Made by a program: the position numbers and the translations under genes. The notes under the pieces are model-generated. The model ran no database searches, was not told the DNA's origin, and saw only the letters and a program-made list of their open reading frames with translations. From Candidatus Aegiribacteria sp. MLS_C (GTDB taxonomy: Bacteria; Fermentibacterota; Fermentibacteria; Fermentibacterales; JCC-6), in NCBI GenBank assembly GCA_002030045.1, contig LQBI01000005.1:23602-87601 (forward strand): a stretch of 64,000 nt of DNA, written 5' to 3'. Below, piece after piece: positions 17,637 to 28,900 of this stretch (the first letter of the stretch is position 1; every line of letters starts with the position of its first letter).

Positions 17637-19145
17637 CTAAACGCTGGCGAGTATATCGGTGAAGGTGCCGCTGGATATCATCGCAGCCACCCTGCGGATG
17701 TCTTCGGCGAACTGCCTGTCATCCCCCAGCGGCCGGACCTCCTCCCTCACCCTGGAATAGACCATCTCCGTGCCCGCCCCGTGACGTCCCCTGTGAATGA
17801 ACTCCGCGGCCTGGGCCGCACAGACCAGCTCCGTGGCAAGGACATACACGGAATTCTCCACCACGGCCATCGCGTGGTAGGCGGACGTCATGCCCATCGA
17901 GACGTGATCCTCCTGCTGTCCGCTGACCGAAATGCTGTCCACGCAGGCCGGGTGCGCCAGCACCTTGTTCTCGCTGACCAGGGCTGCCGCGGTGTACTGG
18001 GCTATCATGAAGCCGGAGTTGAGCCCGGGATCCTGCGTCAGGAATGCGGGAAGACCGCTCAGGTCAGGATTGAGAAGCCTTTCTATGCGTCTCTCCGAGA
18101 TGTTGGCCAGTTCCGCCGCAGCCACCGACAGATGGTCGGCCGCGTAGGCGACGGGCTGACCGTGGAAATTGCCTCCGCTCACGAAGGTACCGTCCTCCAT
18201 CAACAGGGGGTTGTCCGTAACCGACGAGAGTTCGATCTCCAGTATCGAGCCAATGTAACCGAGGGCGTCCCTGGAAGCTCCGTGGACCTGGGGGACGCAC
18301 CTGAGCGAGTAGGCGTCCTGGACCTTGTCGCAGGCTTTGTGCGAGACCAGGATCTCACTGTCCCTCATCATCCTCAGGAGGTTGTCGGCCGTCCTGATCG
18401 CTCCCGGGTGGGGTCTCAGACCGACCAGTTCCGCGCTGAAGGGTTTCACGGTCCCCAGGAGCACTTCCAGGGACATGGCGGCTGCCGCGTCGGCAGCGTC
18501 CGCGAGCCTGCCGGCAAGGATGAAGGCCATCGAGGTGACGGCGGTCATGGCCTGCGTTCCGTTGATTAGGGCAAGTCCCTCCTTGGCTCCCAGTTCAACG
18601 GGTTCCAGACCCAGTATTCCAAGAGCTTCCGCACCGGTTATGATCCGTTCGCCGTTGACGCACCTTCCCTCGCCTATGAGAGGCAGGCTCAGGTGGGCCA
18701 GAGGGGCCAGGTCCCCGGAAGCGCCGAGAGAACCCTTCAGGGGCACCGCGGGGTACAGGTCGCTGTTGAGTATGGCCAGCATCTGGTCCAGTGTACGCTC
18801 CCTCACGCCGGACCTGCCCCTGGCAAGGGAGGCTATCCTGAGGAACAGCATCACCCGGGTCACCTCCCTGGAGCAGAGAGGACCGGTGCCGCAGGCGTGA
18901 CTAAGAAGCAGGTTCCTCTGAAGGGTCTCCAGCTCGTCCGGAGCAACGATCGTGCCGGCCAGTCTTCCGAAACCGGTGTTGACGCCGTATACCGGCTGAC
19001 CGCTTTTCACCACGCTCTCCGTCAATTCCCTGGCCCTGCGGACCGCCTGTCTCGCCTCACCTGTGAGTTCCGCACCGGCCCCCTCGGCCACTGCGGCCAC
19101 ATCCCCTATTACCGTACCGTTATTACCGATCCTGACTCTGTCCAT
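17637..19145 (-). CDS. hutH: Histidine ammonia-lyase
   Basis: 502 residues; deaminates histidine to urocanate, the first step of histidine catabolism. The self-forming MIO cofactor tripeptide Ala142-Ser143-Gly144 lies in KGSLGASGDLAPLAH, and the catalytic tyrosine is in PVYGVNTGFG (Tyr53). I chose ATG 19143-19145 over a start 63 bases upstream because GGAGAAG precedes it closely and the length then matches the family. No hutU or hutI is nearby, but a formiminotransferase-cyclodeaminase sits at 37.1 kb. Tyrosine/phenylalanine ammonia-lyases share the MIO; histidine is the default reading here. Confidence 0.93.
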   Translation of the reverse strand: MDRVRIGNNGTVIGDVAAVAEGAGAELTGEARQAVRRARELTESVVKSGQPVYGVNTGFGRLAGTIVAPDELETLQRNLLLSHACGTGPLCSREVTRVMLFLRIASLARGRSGVRERTLDQMLAILNSDLYPAVPLKGSLGASGDLAPLAHLSLPLIGEGRCVNGERIITGAEALGILGLEPVELGAKEGLALINGTQAMTAVTSMAFILAGRLADAADAAAAMSLEVLLGTVKPFSAELVGLRPHPGAIRTADNLLRMMRDSEILVSHKACDKVQDAYSLRCVPQVHGASRDALGYIGSILEIELSSVTDNPLLMEDGTFVSGGNFHGQPVAYAADHLSVAAAELANISERRIERLLNPDLSGLPAFLTQDPGLNSGFMIAQYTAAALVSENKVLAHPACVDSISVSGQQEDHVSMGMTSAYHAMAVVENSVYVLATELVCAAQAAEFIHRGRHGAGTEMVYSRVREEVRPLGDDRQFAEDIRRVAAMISSGTFTDILASV

Positions 19146-19465
19146 TTCTTCTCCAGCCTCTATCCTTTTTGCGCCTGTTACCCGTAGGTTCTTCCGAGCC
19201 TGCCTCACCTGGAATATAAGACCGGGAAGGAGAGCAAGTTCAACCTGACCGATGTGCCAATATGACTCATGACCCGGTCATCGCACTCCCGGGACCTGCC
19301 CGTCCCCGGGAGTTGATGCACCTATAACATTGCAATGCATGTGAATCTACCTTCGTTACCGTGAAGGCCCTTCTGTTGGCACCGACCTTGCTCTTCATGG
19401 CAGTGCGTATGCAAACGAACAACCGGACAGACTGTCAACAGATGCAAAGGAAGGGAGAATATCAC
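19146..19465. other. hutH-groES divergent intergenic region with a hairpin
   Basis: This 320-base gap holds no convincing gene. It contains a perfect 8-bp inverted repeat, CTCCCGGG (19286-19293) and CCCGGGAG (19305-19312), with an 11-base spacer, and the palindromic ATTGCAAT at 19328-19335. I looked for a CIRCE (HrcA) operator and saw none, so groE regulation here must use something else. A groES promoter should lie between the hairpin and 19440. Confidence 0.5.
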
Positions 19466-19768
19466 ATGGGTGATCATAGGATTCGCCCGCTCTTCGATCG
19501 CGTTCTCATAAAGCGTGAAGAGCCAGCGGAGGTAGTCAAGGGCGGCATAGTCATCCCGGACACGGCCAAGGAAAAGCCCCTGGAAGGCGTCGTGGAGGCC
19601 GTTGGAGAAGGCAAGCGGAACGAAGCCGGAGACGGTTTCATTGCTCCTGTGGTAAAGAAGGGCGACCGCGTGCTGATCGGGAAGTATTCGGGCACCGACG
19701 TCAAGGTGCTGGACGATGAATACGTGATAGTACGGGAGGATGACATCCTCGCCGTGCTCGACAAGTGA
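19466..19768 (+). CDS. groES: Co-chaperonin GroES
   Basis: 100 residues, the heptameric lid of the GroEL chamber. Conserved segments: [14 protein letters not shown], a mobile loop around [13 protein letters not shown], and the C-terminal [11 protein letters not shown] 19466 is chosen because GGAAGGGAG lies just upstream; the frame is open further 5' without similarity. groEL follows after 17 bases. Confidence 0.97.
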   Translation: MGDHRIRPLFDRVLIKREEPAEVVKGGIVIPDTAKEKPLEGVVEAVGEGKRNEAGDGFIAPVVKKGDRVLIGKYSGTDVKVLDDEYVIVREDDILAVLDK

Positions 19769-19779
19769 TCTGGAGGTAG

Positions 19780-21414
<1,635 letters not shown>

Positions 21415-21456
21415 ACCAGGTAGACAGCTCCGTGAAGCGGGGCTGCACACGAAAAG

Positions 21457-21483
21457 AGCCCCGGGCCGTCAAGGTCCGGGGCT
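21457..21483 (+). terminator. Rho-independent terminator of groESL
   Basis: An 11-bp stem (21457-21467 with 21473-21483, one G-U pair) closes a GTCAA loop and is followed by TTCTTCC. It lies 43 bases after the groEL stop. It also sits between groEL and the convergent end of the FHA-TonB gene, 50 bases away. Confidence 0.85.
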
Positions 21484-21532
21484 TCTTCCATATCCCGGGG
21501 ACCGGAGGGATCCCTCCGTCCCTCGAAGGATC

Positions 21533-23416
21533 CTATTCCGGAGGCACCAGGTTTATTGGAACGGTCATCGGTATATTATCGGTCTGCTCACTTGAGGGTC
21601 CGAAGTTGAGCGACTGCACGGCGGCTCTGACAGACGGTTCCAGCGAACCGAGGCTCCCGCCTGCCGAGACGCTTACTCCCGATACCGAACCGCTGGGAGT
21701 GATGGAGAAGCTGACGTTGATGGTCCCGCCGGCGGTGGGGTTGGACCTGAGCAGGTCTTCGTACGCCCTCTTTATCCTCGTGATTATCATGTTGGTCTTG
21801 CGCCTTATGTCGCTCATGGTCCTGCCCTGGACGCCTATCTGGGAGCTGGAGGAATGCGCGGAGAAGGATACCTCCGCCGCTCTGTGGACCGCTTCGACCT
21901 CGCTGGAGGAGACTCCCTCGATGCTGGCGCTGGGACCTCCCCCCTCTCCGATGAGCCCGCTTATTCCGCCGGAGCCTCCCCCGCTTGCGCCTGCAACCAC
22001 CGCCTCGCCTCCGCCGCCGGAAACGAGTCCCGCCCCTGAGGACGCAGCAGCCTGAAGATCGGTGGCAATACCCGCGGAACCTCCCGTGCCTCCCGTGCCG
22101 TAAGCCGCGAAACCAATGCTCTGGAGAACGGCCTGGCCTGCTGCAGCACCATCTGAGGTGCCTCCCTCGGTGCCGCCGCCGCTGCCGGCGGGGCCTCCGC
22201 CGCCCTCTCCTACCGCCACGGTTTCCTCGCCGATGCTCATATCGGTAATGATCTCCTCGCCGATACCCTGGGTCTGGCGGTTCGAGCTTGCCAGTGTGGC
22301 CACCCTGGCGGTGGGAGCGGCCCTGAGCTTCTGCTCCTTCGTCTCGTTCACCACTGTGACGAACCTGTCGAAGACGGCTCCCGTGAGCAGGGCTACGGCG
22401 AGGCCCAGGCCCAGGATTATGGCTATCCTTCCGGATTCCTCCCGCTGGCCCTTCATCGCGATCGCCTCGTGAGGCCTGGTGGCGAAGTTCTCCCAGTCGT
22501 ACTCCGGTGCGACGTACTTCTTCCTGGGGATCTCGGGTACCGCCTTCTCCTTCTCATCTTTCCTGCCGGGGACGGCATCCGGTTCGATGAAACTGAAGAA
22601 GATCTCCTTGTCGCCCAGGGTGAATACACCGTTGACACCCCTGTCGAAGACCCATACATAGGGTTCTCCGGGCTTCTCCTGCTGCATCAGGTTACGTTCG
22701 ATAAGTGTATGGAAGGGGATCACGCTCCCCTTCACCTCCACCCCACCCTTTATACCGGGAATGAGCCGCATAATGTACTTGCTGCCCTGGGGTTCGAGCA
22801 GCGTATGGATCCTGGGAAGACCTATGCCCTTTGCGGTAACGGTGTTGTACTCGGCTTCGCCTACGGTCATGAGACCTGCATTAGGTACCAGCTCCTGTTT
22901 CCCATCGGGACTTTCCACAACGATCTTCAGAACCCTGTCGTCGCGCTTCTCCCCGGTTTCTGCGGCCGCCTTCTCAGGCTTCTGCTTCCTCTCCTTCTTC
23001 TCGGGAGGTTTCGAAACCATAGGGGGAGCTATGAAACCGAAATGGATGACGAAGGGTCCAGCCATTATCTGGCCCTGGTCCAGGTACTTGACGTTGAGCA
23101 TGTAGAAACCGTCGGGGTCCATGGGGAAGATGCCAAGGTCGCGCAGGTCGGAGAACTTGAGGGTGGTCCCGTCGATGGACTCTATGACAGCGTCCATGCT
23201 CTCCGCCATCCTGAGAAGCCATGTCTCCGAGTCCTCGCCCTGGGTGATGAGCACCATGCTGTCCGGAAGTCCGGATCCCTCGACCACGATGTTGTTGTTG
23301 TAGCCGATCCCCATCCTCACCGGCTCCCTGCCGGGGATGAGCTTGCCCACCACCTTGCCGTCTCGCATTATGGCGATGGCAAGTACTTTCCTCTCTTCGT
23401 TCCTTTCCGGCGTCAT
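21533..23416 (-). CDS. FHA-like / TonB-type trans-envelope protein (GltG/AgmX-like)
   Basis: 627 residues. The cytoplasmic part holds two FHA-like beta domains (about 10-115 and 165-260). A single transmembrane helix follows (IAIILGLGLAVALLTGAVF, around 325-345). Then comes a long Gly/Ser-rich periplasmic linker (to about 520) and a C-terminal TonB/AgmX-PglI domain (TINVSFSITPSGSVSGVSV, ending INLVPPE). This layout matches Myxococcus gliding protein GltG and relatives. Its start overlaps the stop of the ExbD gene (ATGA), and it is the last gene of the operon. It likely transmits proton-motive-force work from the TolQ/ExbD motor across the periplasm. Confidence 0.8.
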   Translation of the reverse strand: MTPERNEERKVLAIAIMRDGKVVGKLIPGREPVRMGIGYNNNIVVEGSGLPDSMVLITQGEDSETWLLRMAESMDAVIESIDGTTLKFSDLRDLGIFPMDPDGFYMLNVKYLDQGQIMAGPFVIHFGFIAPPMVSKPPEKKERKQKPEKAAAETGEKRDDRVLKIVVESPDGKQELVPNAGLMTVGEAEYNTVTAKGIGLPRIHTLLEPQGSKYIMRLIPGIKGGVEVKGSVIPFHTLIERNLMQQEKPGEPYVWVFDRGVNGVFTLGDKEIFFSFIEPDAVPGRKDEKEKAVPEIPRKKYVAPEYDWENFATRPHEAIAMKGQREESGRIAIILGLGLAVALLTGAVFDRFVTVVNETKEQKLRAAPTARVATLASSNRQTQGIGEEIITDMSIGEETVAVGEGGGGPAGSGGGTEGGTSDGAAAGQAVLQSIGFAAYGTGGTGGSAGIATDLQAAASSGAGLVSGGGGEAVVAGASGGGSGGISGLIGEGGGPSASIEGVSSSEVEAVHRAAEVSFSAHSSSSQIGVQGRTMSDIRRKTNMIITRIKRAYEDLLRSNPTAGGTINVSFSITPSGSVSGVSVSAGGSLGSLEPSVRAAVQSLNFGPSSEQTDNIPMTVPINLVPPE

Positions 23417-23955
23417 TCCACTTCGCCGCCTTCCTCGACCTTGATGACCGTGAGGTTCTGAGTGGGATACCCGGCTGCTGCGCAGCTGCTCATGACCCTC
23501 TGAAGGAGTATCGCCTGTATCGCCACGTCACCCTCTATGTTCACCTTCATCTCCTCGCCGTCTGTTATACCCCGCATGAGCCGGGTGTATTCCAGATGGT
23601 CGGAGAGACGGTCAACCAGGACGGGAATCGGATTGCCCCTGCTGAGTACTTCCCGGTCCACGTACACGACGGGTTCACCGTCGACTACGATGGCGTCGCC
23701 GGTAACGACTATCTCGAGGTTGAGCTGGACGCTCCGGTCGGACCTGGATTGCGGGAGCGTAAGAGCGTCGCTTACCGTTACTATCTGTCCCTCGGCGCTG
23801 TAGCTCTTGATCAGGAAGACCACAAGTATTGTGAACATGTCGATCATGGAGGTCAGGTTCAGACTGACCTTCTTGTCCTTGCCCCTGACCATTGCCTTGC
23901 TCTTCTTGTAGCCCAGCAGAAGGGGCAGATGTCTCTTCGAGGGAGCGCTGCTCAC
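23413..23955 (-). CDS. ExbD/TolR-family proton-channel subunit (with conserved Asp)
   Basis: 180 residues from a GTG start behind a near-perfect AGGAGGTGA site. One transmembrane helix near residues 37-52 reads SMIDMFTILVVFLIKSY; Asp39 corresponds to the proton-carrying Asp25 of E. coli ExbD. A periplasmic domain with the usual alternating strands follows (VVDGEPVVYVDREVL). It is one of two ExbD-like proteins behind one TolQ-like protein; the other lacks this Asp. Start and stop overlap or abut the neighbours. Confidence 0.88.
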   Translation of the reverse strand: MSSAPSKRHLPLLLGYKKSKAMVRGKDKKVSLNLTSMIDMFTILVVFLIKSYSAEGQIVTVSDALTLPQSRSDRSVQLNLEIVVTGDAIVVDGEPVVYVDREVLSRGNPIPVLVDRLSDHLEYTRLMRGITDGEEMKVNIEGDVAIQAILLQRVMSSCAAAGYPTQNLTVIKVEEGGEVE

Positions 23956-23958
23956 TGT

Positions 23959-24528
23959 CTACTCACCTCCTCCGGCGGAAGCGGCTTCCAGCTGGCTCTG
24001 GAGGACGCTGTAGGCCGCCACCTGAAGCCCGGGCTGGTCGAATCCGTGGTCCGCGCAGACATCTATGACCATGACGATATTGTCGTACCGGACGTTGTCC
24101 TCCGTGAGTATGGTGATCTTGTGGACCGGAATGGAGGCGAACTTCTGCTCCAGCTCCCGCCGGAATTCCGCCAGGGCCTCGGAAAGCGCTTCCAGATCGT
24201 AGGCGTTCACAAGCTGTCCGTCCCGGTATTCCTGCATGACATCGCATACCGGATTAGTACCGAAGACGGTGCCCAGGAACATCTGCCGACCGGTCATTAT
24301 CACCTTCGGCTGCAGCTGCTGCTCCTCCGACTGGGCAAGGCTTGTGGTCCCGGCCCCCGAAGTGCTGATGCCTTCCGTCGGGGCCATTTCGATTATCGCT
24401 ATCTCCAGGAAGGAGGCACTGAGCAGCAGGAAGGGTATTATCACGCAGAAGAGGTTCATCACCGGGAGGAGATCGATCTCCGGTACATGCCTGATCCTGT
24501 GACTCCTGCCGGATGCCGGTTTCGCCAT
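23959..24528 (-). CDS. ExbD/TolR-family paralogue with Asn at the proton-carrying position
   Basis: 189 residues, with the ExbD layout: short cytoplasmic tail, one helix (LLPVMNLFCVIIPFLLLSASF), and a periplasmic domain. In the P-x-x-D motif preceding the helix, the aspartate is replaced by asparagine (Asn25, PVMN). The periplasmic part is longer than usual and contains two cysteines. Its start shares a base with the stop of the TolQ-like gene. It may be a structural rather than proton-carrying partner of the second ExbD (inference). Confidence 0.82.
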   Translation of the reverse strand: MAKPASGRSHRIRHVPEIDLLPVMNLFCVIIPFLLLSASFLEIAIIEMAPTEGISTSGAGTTSLAQSEEQQLQPKVIMTGRQMFLGTVFGTNPVCDVMQEYRDGQLVNAYDLEALSEALAEFRRELEQKFASIPVHKITILTEDNVRYDNIVMVIDVCADHGFDQPGLQVAAYSVLQSQLEAASAGGGE

Positions 24529-25391
24529 CAGGCTTCCTTCCTGGCCTGGGCCAGCATGTTGATGACCATGACCGAGTACCTGTCGATGTCATCCACGAGA
24601 CTGTCAGTCTTGGCGGTGAGGAAGGAATGTACCAGAAGCAGCGGTATCGCCGATATGAGTCCGAAGGCGGTGGTGTTCATTGCCATGGATATACCGTTGG
24701 CCAGCATTATGCTCTTCTCTGCCGGATCAGCTGCTCCCACCGCCTCGAAGGCGGCAATAAGACCAAAGATGGTTCCCAGGAGCCCGACCATTGTGGATAC
24801 GTTGGCAAGGGTGGCGAGGTAACCGGTACGGGCGTTCAGCCTTGGGAGTTCCGCCAGAGCCATCTCGTCCACGGCGTTCTGGATGTCCCTCTCGGTGTTC
24901 CTGTAGTTCCTCAGCGCCGCCTCGATGATACGGGCCAGCGGTGCGCTCCTGTCGGCACAGGATGCTATCGCCCCCTCGATGCTGCCCTTCCTGATCAGCT
25001 CGGCGATCCTGCCCATGAACTTCTCCGGTTTCATGTCCGCTATGCTGAAAAGGAAGATGAAACGCTCCACGGAGATGGCCACTCCCACCGCCAGGAACAG
25101 CAGGATGGCCCACATGGCAGGGCCTCCGTCGCGGAAGAACTTAGCGATATCCGAGAAGAGCCCTCCCTCCTCCATCTCCACTTCCGCTTCCTCACCGGTG
25201 TCCTGCATCGTTCCGGCTGCGTCATCCGGCTCCTGGACGGGTTCGGCCGCAACGGTGTCCTCTACCGCAGTCGCGGTGGTGTCGACTCCAAGGCTGTCAA
25301 CGGCAGTTTCGTCCGGCTGCTGCGCCATGGATGCCGCGCATATGACGAGCAGGGAAACAGTGAGCAGGAACGGAAGTGTGAACCCTTTCAT
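24528..25391 (-). CDS. TolQ/ExbB/MotA-family proton-channel protein with exported acidic N-terminus
   Basis: 287 residues. It begins with a cleavable-looking signal peptide (FLLTVSLLVICAASMAQ) and about 60 acidic periplasmic residues, then three helices typical of the family. The conserved core is NVSTMVGLLGTIFGLIAAFE and NTTAFGLISAIPLL. It should form the pentameric stator energised by the proton motive force with the two downstream ExbD proteins. One TolQ homologue with two ExbD homologues is also the AglR-AglQ-AglS arrangement of Myxococcus. Confidence 0.9.
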   Translation of the reverse strand: MKGFTLPFLLTVSLLVICAASMAQQPDETAVDSLGVDTTATAVEDTVAAEPVQEPDDAAGTMQDTGEEAEVEMEEGGLFSDIAKFFRDGGPAMWAILLFLAVGVAISVERFIFLFSIADMKPEKFMGRIAELIRKGSIEGAIASCADRSAPLARIIEAALRNYRNTERDIQNAVDEMALAELPRLNARTGYLATLANVSTMVGLLGTIFGLIAAFEAVGAADPAEKSIMLANGISMAMNTTAFGLISAIPLLLVHSFLTAKTDSLVDDIDRYSVMVINMLAQARKEA

Positions 25392-25423
25392 CTACGATCT
25401 CCTCTCGAGTGTCAGGATCGGCG

Positions 25424-25915
25424 TCATCTGCCGACCAGGTCAAGCACCAGGTTGCCCACCAGGTCGAGACCCGCGGCAACGCCGAATATCAGACCCTGTT
25501 CATCGTCATTCTGATAATATCTATATACCGAGAGACTACCAAGTACCGCCACGGAACCGTACCTTATCCAGGCTGGAAAGACTATCATCTCCCTTCCAGC
25601 ACCGATAGGCGGTTCGTCCGAGAAGGCTCCCGGGTATACAGGTCTTATGACATCCTCTATGAAGCTCCTCTCGAGGAGCACGTTGCGAAGACTGGGTGTA
25701 GCCTTCAGCATCATGAAGAGTGCCTGGGGGGTCCTGAGCTCACCCCGGATGGTTATCTCCTCCAGGACCAGCCTGCCCCCCTCCCAGGTCGCTCCGCTCT
25801 CGTCCATGTCCACCTGAGCATGAATAACGGAAGCCATCAGCAGGACCGCGGCGATGACCGGGTTCAGGCGACGGCGGAGGGCAGACCGGAAACCGAAAGG
25901 TGTCAGAACGGCCAT
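25424..25915 (-). CDS. Exported or membrane-anchored operon protein, unknown function
   Basis: 163 residues. A basic N-terminus and hydrophobic stretch (NPVIAAVLLMASVIHAQ) form a signal peptide or anchor. The mature part includes VLEEITIRGELRTPQALFM, reminiscent of short beta segments in outer-membrane-associated proteins, and a hydrophobic Gly-rich stretch at the end. No family was recognised. Its start overlaps the end of the TPR gene by 13 bases, and it lies 32 bases before the TolQ-like gene, so it belongs to this operon. Confidence 0.6.
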   Translation of the reverse strand: MAVLTPFGFRSALRRRLNPVIAAVLLMASVIHAQVDMDESGATWEGGRLVLEEITIRGELRTPQALFMMLKATPSLRNVLLERSFIEDVIRPVYPGAFSDEPPIGAGREMIVFPAWIRYGSVAVLGSLSVYRYYQNDDEQGLIFGVAAGLDLVGNLVLDLVGR

Positions 25916-28900
25916 AGGAAGCAGCCTCCTCCCCCTTCTTCCTCCTCATCCTCCCGGCGGTAGTAATCCGGATCCATGAGCCCGGTATCGGCTCCCTGAT
26001 CATCGAACCCGGAAGATCCTTCCTCATTCAGCTGGTCTTCCGTACCGACCCCCTCCTCCGGGGATACGGAAGTTGAATCCGTCACCAGGGTCGTGTCTGA
26101 AGAAGCCGGAGAATAGCCGATATCCACGCTGGCTCCCGGCAGGAGCAGGTCAAGGCCTGTGGCTATCGAGTCGGTGTGTTCGGTCCTGATCCCATTTGTG
26201 ACCGCAAGCTGGAGACCGTTCTGGTAGGTGGAGGTAGCCCTCTGAATGTAAGTGTCGTAAGCCTCCAGGAGAGTGTTGTAGAAGGCCTCCTCCCCATCCG
26301 GTGTCAGACCCTCCGGTGCATCCATGAATCCCACCGTGTTCGCGAAGTCCTCCTGCAGCTTCCCTATCCTGAGCACCGCCCTGAAGACGTAATCGTCGTC
26401 CAGGTAGGTGAATGTACGGTTGTAGCTGGCAACGGCGCCGTTGAAAAGCTGTGTCTTGACCTCCACGTTATCCGTGTCCACCGGTGTCAGGGCGTAGTAG
26501 TCCCTGGAGGCCAGCTCCCCCATGTGATAGGCAGCCATGGCCGGGTAGGTGACCCTGCCGTCACGGTACTGGTCGTATATCGCCATGCAGCTCTCGAAAC
26601 TGCTCCTGGCGAGATTCAGATTGCCCCGGTCGTAGTTGTACTTACCGATCTTCGCATATGCCTCGGTCACCGCTGCAGCTGTGCCGGCGCCCTCGTCGGC
26701 TATCCTCTGGTATACTCCAATGGCCAGCTCTTCGCTGCCCGCCTCCTCGTAGCTTCCGGCCGCACTGGCCAGGGCGGCGTTAATGTCCGTAGCCCCCGGG
26801 TACCTGTCGTAGGCTTCCAGGTAGAGCTGCGCGGCCCTTGCGTACTGCTGGTCCTCCCTCAGGAGATAGGCTGCCCTGAGCAGTCCCGCGGGAGCGTTCT
26901 CGTAACCGGGATAGGTATCGGCAAGTTCCTGGAAGAGCCTGACCGCGTCATTGATGGAACCGGCTTTGCCGTAGGTCTCCGCAGCGTCGTACATGGCCAC
27001 CGGCGCTACTTCCGTCCCGGCGTGCTCCATGGCGGTCTCCTCCCATCTCCTGGCGGCGGCCATGAGGTCCTCCACGCTCTCGCTCTCAGCCAGCGAAGCT
27101 GCATCGTTGTAGGCGGAGGAAGCCGCCAGGTACTCGATGTCGGCACCCAGGTCCTCTCCGCTTGCAGCTGCGGCGCCGGCGGCGTTCCCGTACCAGTCCT
27201 CCGCCTCTGAGTACATCTCCTCCTGCTGGTAGGAATCGGCTATGAACTTGGCGGCCCTGGCCTCGTACCCGGAACCCCTGTAGTCGTCGTAGATCATGCC
27301 GAAGAGTTCCCTGGCGGCTTCGAACTGCCCGACGTTGTAGAACTTGGGTGCAGCCGCCCAGAGGAAGAAGGCTGCATTCTCGCCGTCCGGGTACAGCTGA
27401 TGGTAGAGCATGGCGGTCTCCCGCAGCTTCTCCCTGGTGCCGAGACTGTCGATCCCCGGTGTCTCCTCGTAGGCTATGAGGTATGACGAGAAGGCGTTGT
27501 TCAGGGCGTCCTCCTGCCTGACGAAGGAAGTGCTGTCCATTGCTACGGCGTAGTATACGTCGCCGGCCCTCATGTACTCACCTGTATGGTAGAGGGCGTC
27601 ACCGAGGTAGAACTGGTACTCGTACCTCTTTCCCGAAGCCGGGAACTGCTGGAGGTAGTTCTCTATCCTCTCTATGAGGGCCTCGTTGACCTCTCTGTAG
27701 GCGACCGGGTCCTCCCTTGCGGCAACGGTCTGCTCCAGGTAGTACTGGATGGCCTCCTCGAAGGATGCTCCTCTGAGGGAATCGGCCAGGGACACGGCCG
27801 AGCTGTCCCCCACGTTCATGTACCAGTCGCCGTCCCTTCCGTATGCCGCCACCAGCATGTCCCGGGCGTCGGCGGCCCGGGCGAACTCGCCCAGTTCCTC
27901 GTAAGCCTGGGCTATCCTCAGCTGGTGGACCGGCGCCCTGGTGCTGTAGGGATCCTGATCCAGGAGTGCCTCGTAGGCATCTATGGAGGTGTACCAGTTG
28001 GTCATCTCTCCCGATATCTCGGCCATCATGCCGAGAACGCTGATGGTGGTGACCGAATCGTCAAGGTCCTTCAGGAAATCCACCGCCACCGGTACTGCGG
28101 AGCTTGACATATCGTTCATCTCCAGGAAGTCGTAGGCCATGTATTCCCTTGCCTCGTTGAGGATCCTGATGTCGCCGCGCCTGCGTATCCCGAGACTGTC
28201 GATCCTCATGTTGTCCCTGAGGAGGTAGGCGAAGGTCGCGACGGACCTCTCGAAGTCCTTCTCCAGGTAGAGGGTCCACCCCAGCTTGTAGAGACCGTGC
28301 TGGAAAAGGTTCGGACTGCTGCCCGGGTAGTCCAGTATACGCTCGAAGTAGACCAGGGCCGAATCGTAGGCCAGCATGTCGAAGTAGAAGTTGCCCACCC
28401 TTATGTTGCATTCCGCCGCCAGTTCGCTTCCTGGGTAATCCTGAAGGAGGGTCCTGTAATTATCCACCGCACCCTCGAAATCCATCATTGATTCCAGGCA
28501 GTAGCCCATGGAATAGAGGGCCACATCCTCCACCTCGCTGCCCGGGTATTCCGTCAGTATCTTCTCGTAGAGTTCTATGGACCTGGAATAGTCCTCGGGC
28601 ACGTACTCCCCCGTTCCCGCCGCCGCCTGCCGCTGGCTGTGCTGCAGGTTGTCTATGTCGTAATAGAGCTGAGCCAGCCTCACCAGGACGTCGGGTATGA
28701 ACCTGGAATCAGGATAGCTGGCAAGGTAGTCCTCGAAGTAGCCGGCGCACTCCAGCGCGGCCTCGTCGATCCTCCTGTTCAGCCCCTGTATCTCCCTGGA
28801 CCTCATCGTGTCCAGCGCCGCGGCGCCCGCGGTGTCACCCTCCGCCAGTGCCTCCTCGATGGCGTTCCTGTAGTAGCCTCCAAGGTACTCTATGGAATCC

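Noticed and set aside
19281-19318. CIRCE-like operator (GCACTC ... GAGTTGATGC) upstream of groES
   Set aside because: The arms do not match TTAGCACTC-N9-GAGTGCTAA; the symmetry is centred on CCCGGG instead.
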